Position numbers and translations under genes: made by a program. This document shows positions 35,788 to 47,942 of a DNA stretch of 64,000 nt, piece by piece (the stretch's first letter is position 1; each line of letters begins with the position of its first letter). This DNA is from Stropharia rugosoannulata. Taxonomy: Eukaryota > Basidiomycota > Agaricomycetes > Agaricales > Strophariaceae. The notes under the pieces were generated by a model. That model was not told where the DNA came from and did not search any database. It was given only the letters and a program-made list of their open reading frames with translations. Location: contig JANCIK010000011.1 of NCBI GenBank assembly GCA_028532985.1, positions 2,170,001-2,234,000 on the forward strand, read 5' to 3'.

Positions 35788-37738
35788 TGAACTGGTTAAG
35801 TATATAGATGTTAAATATGCTATAAATTATGCCTTACTTGCACTAGTTTCTGTACTTGAGTGAGAATGACACAAGATTGTTATTTGTACATGCGGCTGAG
35901 AATTGAGAGACCAGGAATCGGTGGTTTTTATTTCATGAAACGAAGTACATTGAAAATGAACGTCGGATATGAACCCAGCGAGCGTGTCCACACGCAGTGT
36001 TACTAAGCAAGTTGGATGTACCGGCCAGTGCTCGCTTGAGGTGGTAAATGCCCTGCGCATTTCTACGGTGCTCCAGATCAATCAATGACGAGTCCAACGC
36101 ACTCACGAGTCGCAGGGCGGACCGCCTTCGTGACTCGTCGCAGTCATGGTCCACTGGGGATATAGTACGTCGTGTCTTCTTTTTATCAGTCTCTCCATCC
36201 ATGTCCGTCTTAGCCTCGAAAAATGCGCCGAGGGGTGAAAAATGTACAAAACAATAGATGGATGCATTGCATCGAAAGGCGTCCCTTCAAGTCCATTCAG
36301 TGAGCGATATGGCGGACATCGAATTTTCATGCAGGCCGCTGATTCGGCAAGAATAAGCCGAATCGGCGAGACATCGTGGTCAACTGACAAATATTGCAGA
36401 CAACAACAATCGAAAGGGACCGCTTCGCCGTGCTTTCCCCGACCATGTCATTGCAAACTAGCCCTTCCCTCTCGTGACATACCCAAACCAATCTGATATT
36501 TAGCGGAACGGCTCTTGTCCTTTCCCATCACTGGAACCTTCTCATCTGAACGGAATATAGAAGATATTAGACCATTGTCCAACCCTAACCAACCATTCAA
36601 TGTTATATTACCCTTCCCCCAGTCCGACGCGTGTTTCCGCAGCACAACCATAATCAGTTCTACGGAGCACTCAAGTATGGAGCGTAACCAAACCAACAGC
36701 CCGTTACTCGGCAATTGATGACGTGCTTCATTGTCTCGCTCGACAATTCACTTGAGATGGAACACACTATAGAAACTGCTGTTTGACGACGAGCCATGCG
36801 GTTTTGTTCCACCTTCATAACATTATCAAGTGGCAGGGTATGGCAGGATACGCTGTAAGCATCTCAATCTAACTACAAGTGTATGCATATTTGATGATTA
36901 CAAGGACACAAAGATGCGTTTCCATGTACCCCAAAACTGATTTGAAATAAGGCGGCAAACAAAGAATATGCCTAGTAGGTGTAGAAGGTAGACAACGACC
37001 ATTGTCGCTCTTCAAGGTACATGTACGCTGTGACCGAAAAGTGAACCACTACTGCACCCATAAGACGAAGAAGTCGTGCGTCTTCCAAATAAGGGACAAG
37101 TAGTGCTAATGGATGCGTTGGATCAGCCAAAGCCATGGCTTAGAGCAGTGTGGTCTCGCTTTCGACTGGGCTGTTCGATAGATTGGTCGACATGTCTAGA
37201 ACCCAACCTTTAGCGAGGTGTAGTGGAGTAAATTAGGTGCGCTTGACAATCGCTTACCCCACCAGAGGCCTAACTTTGAGCAAGTGATCGCAGATGAGCT
37301 ATACACAACATACAAATTTTGTCGCGTCAACATAATGCTTTTTCAAAGAGGCAGCGGAGGAGATCGTCAAAGCTATTCATTCGCGGCGCGGAAGGCGGCG
37401 GCACGGCAACAATCACGCCCTTGGCCGGCTTGGGATGGAAGGACAAAAAGCCAAGCGGGTATGATCTAATCTTCAGCCCCAACTGACTTCACGACGCGAT
37501 ACTTCGGAGGGCATCTTGCAATCACGGGATGAAGATAAATGCATCACACCCCGACGCAAACTGCGTCTTCTTCTTGGCCGTTCTTTTTCTGTCTCGTTCA
37601 CTGGTGTTCGAGTTTCTCTTCTTTTCTTTTTAACCCTCTTTCTTTCTAGGTGTTCAAGTCAACCACCAGGCGGCAGCCCAAGCGCCCGAATCTATTTCTT
37701 TCTTTCAATTGTATTATTCATAAGGTTTCTTTCCAAAG
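35788..37738. other. Intergenic region (1.95 kb)
   Basis: No gene is supported. The last 200 nt before 37739 are strongly pyrimidine-rich (runs of TTCTT and CTTTC near 37560-37720), typical of a fungal promoter or 5' UTR for the ferric reductase. Confidence 0.45.
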
Positions 37739-40194
37739 ATGTCGGCATATCTACCTCCATCTACCAATTCGATAGCTTTAGCTGGTGTGCCAACTGGGGG
37801 AGCCACCGCAGGGGCAAGACCTGGTGTTCCTACGGTGATGAGCGACGAAGCGCTAGTGTACACGGTCGACCTCCTCCTCGCAATTCTCATTGCACTCTAC
37901 GCTCTCGTTCGACTTCCCCGTGCTCTGGCGCTATTTGGATCGTCAAAGGAGTGGCTGAACGGACACTTCATCCGTAGCGTTCCATATAGGCCTGGATTCA
38001 CCACCGGAAATAGGTATCCTAATGCGATGAACGGAAAAGTCTATGCCTACCATCCTGGAGCGTGGTCGTCAGACGATTCGCATGATACGTACAACCGCCC
38101 CGCTCCTGCGCAAAGGTTTGACGAGAACGGTTTACCAGTGACTCCGAAGCTCCCCCTGCACATCGCAGCGTGCCCAAAGCTTCTGCGGTCATTCCTCACT
38201 TTACTCCGTATGCGCGTTGGCCCTGGATTCGCCGTATCTCAGGCTATTGTCCTCATTGCCTACTTTTTCTGTGTGGCGTACGCTGGTTTCTACCGATCGA
38301 ACATCTTTTCGGACTCGACTCGCACTGGTTGGGTGGCTATCTCACAGCTTCCCGTTGTCTTCGCCTTTGCGCAGAAGAACAATGTTCTGGGATGGATCCT
38401 AGGATACGGCTACGAAAAGGTTTGGGTTTATTTATGATGCTTGATCGTCCATCTTGATGCTGAAATAGCCTCACGTAGCTCAATTTTTTGCACAGGTTTG
38501 CAGGAAGGCTGGTTGTTTTGGCTGCTAATATCCATTCTCTTCATTGGAGTACGTTATTGGTTTCATTCGAGGAAAATATTAGAGAACTTACTGTCTTGTG
38601 TTTCAGTTTACAAATGGTCGCTTGCAGGAACCCTGGCTCAAAGGCTTCAAGCACCGTCAAACTACTGGGGCTTAATTGCTCTAATCTGCATGGATCTCCT
38701 CTTCTTCGGGTCAACGGAGTATTGGCGTAAGAAGGCCTACAACCTCTTCCTGACAACACACATTGTCGGTTTCTGCCTTGTCCTTCCTGCTGTGCGTTAT
38801 CCCGTGATCTCTGTTGTGCCAAACTAACGCTGACTTGAGTAGATGTATCTCCACAAGAAATCCATGCTCACCCTCATCTGGGTTTGCCTTGCAGCATATG
38901 CCATGGACCACTTATTCCGCGTACTGAAAACGCGTGTCGCTACTGCTCATCTCCGGCCCCTCCCTGAACTCGAGGCTACGCGCATCGAAATTCCCTCTCT
39001 TAACGCGGGTTGGCGCGCGGGTCAACATGTCCGCCTGAGGGTCCTATCTACGGCGATGGGCTTGGGTGCGTGGATGGAGGTGCACCCCTTCACTATTGCC
39101 AGCGTGAGCAAGAGCGAGGAGGGCATGGTCCTGTTGGTGAAGAAAGCTGGAGGATGGACGAGAAAGATGTTCGACGTCGCCAAGAGCAACGAGTCTATGA
39201 TGCATGGAATCGGCAGAGATATGAAGGTTATGGTCGAAGGTCCTTATGGTGAGTCGAAATCCCCAACGAATTGTCTCGGATCGGTACTCAAAATAAAACA
39301 GGAGGTCCCACGCACACTATCATGTCCAGCTTTTCAGCGGCTGTGTTTGTGGCGGGAGGTAGCGGCATCACCTTCGCGCTCTCTGCCATCCAAGATTTAA
39401 TCCAAAAAGACCTCGCTGGGGAGAGCCGAGTCCGACTGATTGAGCTCGTCTGGAGTATTTCCGATCCCGGTACGCATTGTTTCTCAATTTTTGCTGCTAC
39501 AAAAGCTGATCGTTTTCGTGTCCAACTTACAGCTGCCCTAGCTCCTCTTCTACCTCAGCTCTCCTGCATGATCCAACAATCTGTCTGCCCTCTGCGCATC
39601 AGTGTATTTTACACGCGGGCGTCGGGAAAACCGTCACCTTTCAGCAATGGATCATATACCGGGCCTATGTCCTCGTTCGCGGACTCTGCTTTCAAACACG
39701 ATAAAGCAGCAATTTCGCGACTCCCCAAAGCGCTGAACCTCCAAGCCACTCCCAGGGCTACAGGCGGGTATCCTATCCCTAATGAGCCCCATGCATCCGT
39801 CAGGCGCACCGCAACGCTCACAGCCTGGGAACGCCTTCACGGTATCTCTGAAAAATCTAAACCTGTCCCCCCACCCCCCGCGCCTGAACCAATAGTTGAA
39901 AAACTTCTTCCAGAGATCGCAGGGCCCAAGTTCCCCCCAGGCTTGACGCTGTCCGCCGGTCGTCCCCGAGTTCTAGATTTCCTGGAGAGCGCACTTGACC
40001 GCACGCTTGCCCTCGGAAAGGGCCAATATTACACACGTACAAGTGATGTCCCGCTCATGACCGGACTGCTGGTTGGCGTCTGTGGCCCACTGGCCATGGC
40101 GGACAACGTCATCCAGGCTGTTGGTGGTATCGATTCCGCCAGACGGGACGAAATTGGAGGCATCGAAATCGTAGAGGAGGGTTTTGGGTGGTAG
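37739..40194 (+). CDS. Ferric reductase transmembrane protein (FRE/NOX superfamily), copy 1, 723 aa
   Basis: This is a plasma-membrane flavocytochrome that passes electrons from NADPH through FAD and two hemes to extracellular Fe(III) or Cu(II). Exons: 37739-38419, 38479-38548, 38607-38791, 38843-39248, 39302-39469, 39533-40194 (2172 nt, in frame). Several hydrophobic spans lie between about residues 40 and 335. Heme-ligand His pairs are in LHRFAGRLVVLAANIHSLHW (about 231-250) and in LTTHIVGF followed by YLHKKS (about 301 and 316). The FAD-binding HPFTIAS and the NADPH-binding EGPYGGP and VAGGSGITFAL follow, and the protein ends in VCGPLAMAD and FGW. A long Pro/Ser-rich insertion (about residues 560-650) separates the NADPH motifs. 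It is one of two tandem paralogues. Confidence 0.93.
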
Positions 40195-43100
40195 ATGCCC
40201 TGGTAGGCAACCCTGAACCCTTGCTAGAAACGAGGAGTCTCGTTCGAGGTAGAGAGCTTGATGCTTCCCTCCTTCCGATGAACTTCTCCTTCTCTTTGCA
40301 GCGCATTCTTTCATTACATTCCTTTGGTGTACTTTCATTTCTTGATAAACTCGGTAACAATTCCCGGCGAATTTAACACGTATCCTATTCTTCATTGGCC
40401 ACATGCTATATAATCAGTATTGTGTTGTAGAGTATTAACTGTAGCTCATATAAATTGGCTCTCTGTATGAAACAATGAAAGATTGTGTACTCAATATATA
40501 TTACCTGGACTTTGATCAGTACTGCCTTGAAGGTAGGTGACAGCAAGGAGTTCACGGATGTACTCGAGTATATTCGGGGGACCCACTAAGTCCTACTGGA
40601 CTCATTCTGGAATCTACTTAGAGTGGGGTGAACTAGGGTAAACTTCGGCTAACTGATATTAGCCACCCTATTTTAATTTGAAGAGTGTGGGTGTAGTCTG
40701 GTGTTGCCTAGTGCAAAAATCGCAAGTGTACCGCAACGAGTTTTGGACTGGATAAGGGGATAACCATTATTCTCGTTTTTTAATTTATGTCGACGGAAAC
40801 AAGTAAAGCCGCAGAAGATACCCTTTGATACAGACATTCCATCAAAAATTGAAACCATCTACCCGTATGCGTATGATGTCAACACGGTTATTCTGCCTGT
40901 TCTTAATACTTCTGCACTTAAATATATTGTACGTTCTACTTTCTGAAGATTGAAACTTCTGAATCCTCATGGCTGATATTATTTTGTACCAGAGTTCTGG
41001 AAAGCAAACTGACCTTCCTGCTCCAAATCCTGAGCCTGTCACCGGCTGTTTATATTCTTCTCGGCCGCCTACGACCTATAGAGCAGAGGTTACCCAAGCA
41101 CTGGCGGCTATGAGCAACAATTCGCCCGTCCTAAGCCTGTTACTATGCAGAGGACAATGAAATCAGGGAACCCTGACGGTACGGTTGTAGCGGCAGGCTT
41201 GGATATTGCCTGAGACTAGAGAATGGAAATTGATATTTTGACTATGCTATCTCATCTTCAAAACAATCGATAGTAATAACCTACGAAGACTTCAGTTGGG
41301 TCAGTTCCATGTGTTTGCGAAGTTGCATCGACATACCTTCCACTTAATTCACTTTGTTCACGCAACATTTATTCTGAGCGTGCCTGGAGTGAGGCCTAGC
41401 TTAGATCTTGAGATGACATTCTCGCCCCGACATGAGCCTCCCAAAAACGGCAGGGGAGATGCCAGAAACAGCACATCGCGGACCAAAATAGACAGGGACG
41501 TATATTTGGCACAGAATGTAGCAAAAGCTCCTAAAGCAGTTTGCCTCCGACTCCATCAGTTGCCTTCTCCGCCCGCCCACGACGACCAAACGATTACTGC
41601 CGTGCCCTAATCGCATCCCCGCAGGCTTTCGTCGTCTCGACGTTCTACCCTCAACTTTCTCATCCACTTCGTCATCTGCACAGGTGGCAACGAAGGTACC
41701 AAATGACCGGGGACCGTGGCCTGACAAAGGAAACCTAGTACAAGATATGAAAACGTTGCTTCTTTGCTTAATTATTAGGCAGGCTCAGGCGTAAGCTGTG
41801 CAACTCAGTAAAATGGTCCGACTTACAATCGAAATCTAGGTTATATGCATCGGTCGTGCCGCACGCAAACCTGTCCAATCCAAGAAGAGCATCGCACAAA
41901 GACCGAGCTGTGTCTCAACTCTGAATCAATTTCTTTCATTTGCCCAGGAGGTAGGTGTAGACGGCATTCCGTAGCAAAGGCTGAGCATGCTTTGAATGGT
42001 GCATGAAGAACGGAGGCGGTTCATGGCTTATACCAACCTTAAATCAGTAATGATGGAAATACCCACTGGCCCCGACTTTGCCAGCATCCGGGCTTAGAAG
42101 CCAACGATACAACGATCGAACAACTTCATACTAAATTAGTCAACGCATAATCTGGCGGCTTCGAGCAACTTTCGAGAAGCATCTTCCCATTCAAGATAAC
42201 AACCCGGTTTTCAAAGCGATTGAACTGGTGGAAGCACGACTTACCTTCTGCGTCTTCTGCGTCTTCAAGTGGATATCAATTCCGACTAGGCATTCCGGGC
42301 TGGTCCCCTGTGGGCCACTGTGCGCAAATCACCTGCTTGCTTATGCAGCGGCCAGCCTATAACCATTGAACGAAGTCTGCGGCCTCGCCAAGCAGATACA
42401 GCCATTTTGAATTAAGCGGTGATCGCTCGTATCTGAACAAAAGCCGCTATGACACGAGGGGGACGCATGTCAGCCGTCTGCAATGTGTTGTCTTCATTCT
42501 GGCACTCGGAATCCAGATGACTAGCTGGCATACAAGGAGTTGAAGGACCCACTACGAGGAGAGAGGTGAGGACTTCATCAAAGCATGCTTTTTGATGACA
42601 ACTCATCTGACTGTCGATGTAAGGACTCGGGAAAGTGGAGCATGGGGGAATGGCCTCCGGATAACGTGAGAATGGGCGAGGTGTCCAAATACAAATAAGC
42701 GGCTAATACAGACCAAATGCAACGTGCTCTTATAAATAGAATGGTTGAACATGAAATTTGTCGCTTCCTGGCCGTCTTCCCTTCTTCCCCGCTGGCTGAC
42801 CTTGTCGCCTGTCTCGTTTCCTTCCTTTCCCGACCTCCGACACGGCAATTGTAGCATATAAAGACTCGTTATTCAAGACCAGACGATCAACTATCCTCGC
42901 TTATTTTCAGAGGATCGTTCATAGCAAGTTCCAGGTCATCCACTGATTTCTGAAAGAACTTTAACGTCAGTCCAAGTGAGTTTATCTTGGTACCTAGCTA
43001 CCGTAACGTTGCTAACTGAAAGTTCATAGATTTGTACTTCATTTCAAATCCACACGATCATAACATCCATCAAGAAGCTCGAGGCTATATAACTTCCTGC

Positions 43101-43196
43101 CCCCGTCTGTCTCGATTCAACTACAACTCCCCAGGTAGGTAGTCGCGCAGTCATGGATAGAGCAGCTCAAGTAATTCTGAATTAGGATCCCTTTAC
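40195..43196. other. Intergenic region between the ferric reductase paralogues (3.0 kb)
   Basis: The longest open frame is about 108 codons, without motifs. The final 350 nt hold the promoter and 5' UTR of the second reductase: TATAAAG at 42857-42863, TATATAA at 43086-43092, and probable 5'-UTR introns at 42976-43029 and 43135-43185. Confidence 0.45.
42857..42863 (+). promoter_or_regulatory. TATA box candidate of ferric reductase copy 2
   Basis: TATAAAG lies upstream of two intron-like segments in the presumed 5' UTR (42976-43029 with branch GCTAAC, and 43135-43185). A nearer alternative is TATATAA at 43086-43092. Which is used decides whether the first 5'-UTR intron exists. Confidence 0.4.
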
Positions 43197-45467
43197 ATGT
43201 CTACATACGCATCCGACCTCGCCACTGCTAGCGTTGGTGCGCCGAATGACCAAGCATTTGTATACCATGTCAACCTATTTCTCGTCGCCCTTGTCGCGGT
43301 ATATGCTCTGACTCGTCTGCCTCGCGCATTCGCGGTGTTTGGTGCATCCAAAGAGTGGATGAATGGGCACTTTCTCCGTCACACTTCGTCTCTTCGCCCG
43401 CGTCGCCACTTTATCAGCGCGTATCCCAGCACAAAGGAGAGAATCAGCCCGAATGCCGGCTCATCGGACGACAACCACACTCCTTACATTCACGTTCAAC
43501 GACTTAATGAAAAGGGCAAGCCACTTGCCATGAACTTCCCACCACACGTCGCCGCATGTCCAAAGTTGCTGCGCCCGCTCCTTAACCCGCTTCGAAGGCG
43601 CATTGCTCCGGGCTTTTCAGCCGGACAGCTTGTCATACTCACTGTCTACTTTCTGTGCCTTGTATACGCGGCTTTCTACAAGTCGAACGTCTTCACAGAT
43701 TTGACACGCACCGGGTGGATAGCAATGGCGCAATTGCCTTTTGTCTTTGCCTTTGCGCAAAAGAACAACTTGCTTGGTTCTATTCTTGGACAAGGTTACG
43801 AAAAGGTACATTTGGCTCATTTTAGGACAATGGCCGGTTGCTAATTTTGACAAGCTCAACTATCTGCACAGGTTTGCAGGAAGAATAGTTGTCCTGTCAG
43901 CGAATATACATTCCTTTCATTGGCGTAAGTACCTTTGGCCTCTGGGAGATAAGTGTATGTCTGATGTTTAATTAGTTTACAAATGGTCCCTTGACGGGAC
44001 TATGGCCCAAAGTCTCAAATCCCCATCCACCGTCTGGGGACTGGTCGCTCTAGCCTGTGTCGACCTCATTTTCATTTTCTCGACAGAATTCTGGCGGGGC
44101 AAGGCGTACAACCTGTTTCTATCAACACACATTCTCGGATTCACCCTCGTGCTTCCAGCGCTGTATCTCCACCAACGAGCGATGGTAACTTTCATTCTTG
44201 CCTGTGTTGCTCTCTTCATAGCGGACCACGTAATACGCCTGCTCAAGACGCGTGTGACTACCGCCCATCTACGCCCATTACCTGAGCTCGAGATGACACG
44301 TGTTGAAGTACCTTCCATTAATGCCGGGTGGCGCGCTGGACAACATGTGCGACTGCGCGTGCTCTCTAACGCTCTTGGCTGGGCGAGCTGGCTGGAGGTT
44401 CACCCCTTCACAATCGCGAGTGTCAGCAGAAGTGAAGAAGGCCTGGTGCTCATGGTGAAGAAAGCGGGGGGATGGACTAAGAGCATGTACGAAGTCGCCA
44501 AAATGGGAGGCTACACGGAAGGTGGCGTAGGTCGGCAGGTGAAGGTTGCAATTGAAGGCCCGTACGGTACGTAGATCCGCACGGAGCATATCCTATACTC
44601 AAGTGACTAACTCATGTATGTATAGGTGGTCCGCAGCACACAATAATCTCCAGCTTCTCCGCCGCCGTGTTCGTCGCCGGGGGCAGCGGTATTACGTTTG
44701 CGCTGTCAGCTATCCAGGATTTGGTACAGAAAGATCTCGCCGGCGAGAGTAGAGTCAAAGTTATCGAGGTCGTATGGATAGTCCCCGATCCAGGTAATTA
44801 ACTCAATCACCATAGCCACCAACTATCTATCTAACACCATTCTATAGCATGTCTTGCGCCCCTCCTTCCCCTTCTGTCAGCCCTGCTCGACCAATGCGTC
44901 TTCACGCCCCTGCGGATCAGCGTTTTTTACACCCGTGCACCCACTGGCAAGCAGCCTGCGTACTTTGCAGCGACATCCGGAGGGCCATTCACCACCTCCC
45001 CGCTGCCCCCGTCTGCGTTCGCCAACCCTGCCGCCTCACCCGCTGCACCACCCATCCCCAAACGTCCCCCGCCACTCAACCTTCATGAAGCCGAAACTGT
45101 ACCATACCACGGCCGTGAGGACCAGCGGAAAGCTGGCGGAAAGCGCACAGGGGAGCCTCCCGCGCTCTCCAGGGAGCCCAGCGCTAGCGAAGCTGTCCAT
45201 CTCCCGCTGGGGCTGAGCCTTGCTCCCGGCCGGCCCCGCCTGGTCAAGTTCATCGAGCACGCGTTGCAGCGCGCTGTGACGCTGGGTCAGGGACGCCGCA
45301 TGATGCGCGCTAAGGACGACGCGCTGGGTCTCTCGGGTCTCGTCGTGTCGGTGTGCGGTCCGACTGGCCTCGCAGACGAGGTGGTCAGTGCCGTGGCGTC
45401 CGTTGATCCCCTACGCAGGGAGCAGGTCGGCGGTGTCGAGGTCCTGGAAGAAGTATTCGGGTGGTAG
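43197..45467 (+). CDS. Ferric reductase transmembrane protein (FRE/NOX superfamily), copy 2, 685 aa
   Basis: This is a paralogue of the gene at 37739 with the same predicted reaction. Exons: 43197-43805, 43855-43924, 43976-44566, 44626-44793, 44848-45467 (2058 nt, in frame). LHRFAGRIVVLSANIHSFHW carries the first His set, and LSTHILGF then YLHQRA the second. HPFTIAS, EGPYGGP, VAGGSGITFAL and VCGPTGLAD mark the cytosolic FAD/NADPH module, and the end is EVFGW. The intron that splits LPA and MYLH in copy 1 (38792-38842) is absent here. The Pro-rich insertion (about residues 530-620) is completely different in sequence and more GC-rich. No siderophore or iron-permease partner (such as a multicopper oxidase or FTR) is present in the window. 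Confidence 0.93.
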
Positions 45468-47942
45468 ACCAAAGACTGCCACCTCGCTTGGAAATCGTTA
45501 TGTATCGGACATTTTGGCTTGGTCTAGCTTGTCTACATAGACCCGCTAGCGACTCCCTCTTTTGCTCCCGTTACAAGATCCACTGTCTTTTCCGGTTCTC
45601 TGGGTTGTGAATCTGGACACTGTTGAAGCGGTCAATTCTCTTGGCTTATACCATTCTTTCGCCGGGCTCAGTGAGCTCAGCATTTGTGACATCACTTTTG
45701 TAAATCATACATGAAGCTCATGAACTTCTATCTGTCATGCAGGACTCTCGATGAGTTCCTGGATCAGATAGATGGGTGTGTAAAGTGTTCAACATTAGAT
45801 ATAGGATGGCAGGCGCATAGACGGTTGACCCGTATCTTATGGCTGTATCTTATTGTACCTGTGTAATTATAGATAAATGTACTTGGAATGTACAATTTGT
45901 AGATGAATATGTACGTCGGGAATGTATATCTGTAAAATTGTAGATGCTTATGCGTAGTCACGCCCTGAAATTAATGAATGTAGTAACTATCCAAAACCAT
46001 TCAATTTCAGATCTCCATGCAAACGTCGATGTCTAATTAAAATTCCTTGACTTGAGTTACAGTTTGTCAATACCCTGGTTTAGTAGAGTCCCTTGAGAAT
46101 GGGTCCATATTGATTGTTACCATATAGCCTGCCGCAGTAGAGTATGTAGAGTATAAAAGAGGGGGAGAATCTGCCAATGCTCCGTAGCCAACCACCATTG
46201 ACACTTAGGGGGGCAACCAGTGTATCTGCCAAAGTACTATTTCTTAGAACTTCCACCTTGCGTTTTTGTTGCGTTCTTACTGACGCTAACGTGAGAACAT
46301 CATCCCAAAACTGATCACAAAACATAAATGTGACTCAGTCGACGAGCATGAGCAACTTCCGGACGCGTTCGACTTAAACACGATTGTTCAAATACCTCTC
46401 CTTTCAAGTTATATTGTTTCCACTTCATGCACGCGCTTTACGTCCGATCATGCGCCAAAACTACTAAGCCAGTGTATTCCCAAGCTGTTCTGCAGAAATT
46501 TTGCTCTGCCACCTCTGCTGCACACCAAAAAGACAAGTACTTCCTCAGTACGTGCACACTTGGTCTTCCTGCAAGGATCCAAATCCCCCTTTCCAAAACC
46601 ATGGGATAAAAAAACATTTGGTCAAACGATAGATGTTTCTGGTGATATACCGCCGCTGCACTTCCGGAGAGCGACGGCCGACAAGACATACCGCCTTTTG
46701 AGAGACCTACAGACAATTTTGCGTGCCAACCACAAGAGAACGGTATAACCTGCTGGTTAGACGGAATGCTGGTATCAACGCTTCAGCCCCATAGAGATGA
46801 AAGGCTAAAACTAGAAAATGTTGACCTCTTCAGTACTTACTGGTGCTGTTACAGCCAATAGCAAGCCTTTTTAATCATCTGCAGACTCCTAGTGTCTTGA
46901 ACTCGTCTATAAAATGCATAGAAGTCGACTTCAAGGATTTCGACGGTAAGCCAATGTTCCAGACCACTAGAACTATAGTTAATGCAAGCTTACAGGTGAA
47001 TACGGTGCAACCTTCACTCCGGACAGATTTGATCCCGAGTACAACGACAACTGCATGGTTTGTAAACCCCCACTCGTCGCTCCCATTATTGTAGCCTTTG
47101 TCAGACTTTGTAATAATCCGATCGAAGATTTGTTAACAGAAGTCAACAAGGTACATAAGAAGAGTAATACGGTCAAATTAGAGGTTGTGTGTTGCTCACA
47201 ATCGTCAAACTTGCAACTGGTCTGAGGTCGACATACCAAGTGGCAAGAAATACTTGCTGAATCCGGTCAATACTACAAAGTTCCAGCAGGCCGACATGGG
47301 CCACAGCTATAGGAGTTGTTGATTTACGAGCCGAAATATGTGAAATTCGGACGAAGGGACAGGAGGAATGGCTCGGCCTTAACAATGCGTTTTGATTGGT
47401 TGGTTGAGCGGATCCAGCGAATCTGGAATTGTTCTTCGGCCGTTTCGAATGCAGATATCGTGCACCGCAGTCGCACAGAAACGCAGTCCTTTGAGGTTCT
47501 GTGACGAGCATTAAGAAGATTATTAGAGTGTTCATGTCGAGATACATTGGATTCTTGATACCTTCGTTCAACCTTCATTTCAGAATTCAAAGATTGTTAT
47601 TTCGTTCCGTTGTCCGCTGGCTCGGCCCTCGGGATATCAGGACTAGCAAACCAATCGCGTCATGATATATCTCCATTGGCCAAAGAAAATGATGTCAAAA
47701 GCGGCCACAGAAGTGGGAATAGAGAGGCTTTCAATAATGGGTTTTCGGAAGCATACGGAGACTAGTAATGGACTTTTCAGTGTGTTTTCAAGAAATGAAC
47801 GACGAGAACGGGTGTTGATGAGGAAAGGGGCGGCGGAGTCGCATCAAACGGCCTAATCTCACGTGCGGAAAAAGTTTTCTCATGACGATTGCGCCTAAAA
47901 GTACCACGAACCAATTGAAACAGCGTCCCCTTTCTCCTCACC
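45468..47942. other. Intergenic region (2.5 kb)
   Basis: No gene is firmly supported. Several ORFs of 60-130 codons overlap on both strands without motifs. One two-exon stretch (46843-47057) has coding-like residues and is listed separately. Confidence 0.4.
46843..47057 (+). CDS. Possible gene fragment, unrecognised (two-exon open stretch)
   Basis: The open frame 46843-46945 (ending VDFKDFDG) can be joined through a 49-nt GT-AG intron (46946-46994) to 46995-47057 (EYGATFTPDRFDPEYNDNCM) in frame. The residue composition looks protein-like. I do not recognise a family and cannot find a convincing start or 3' continuation. It could be a gene remnant or chance. Confidence 0.2.
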
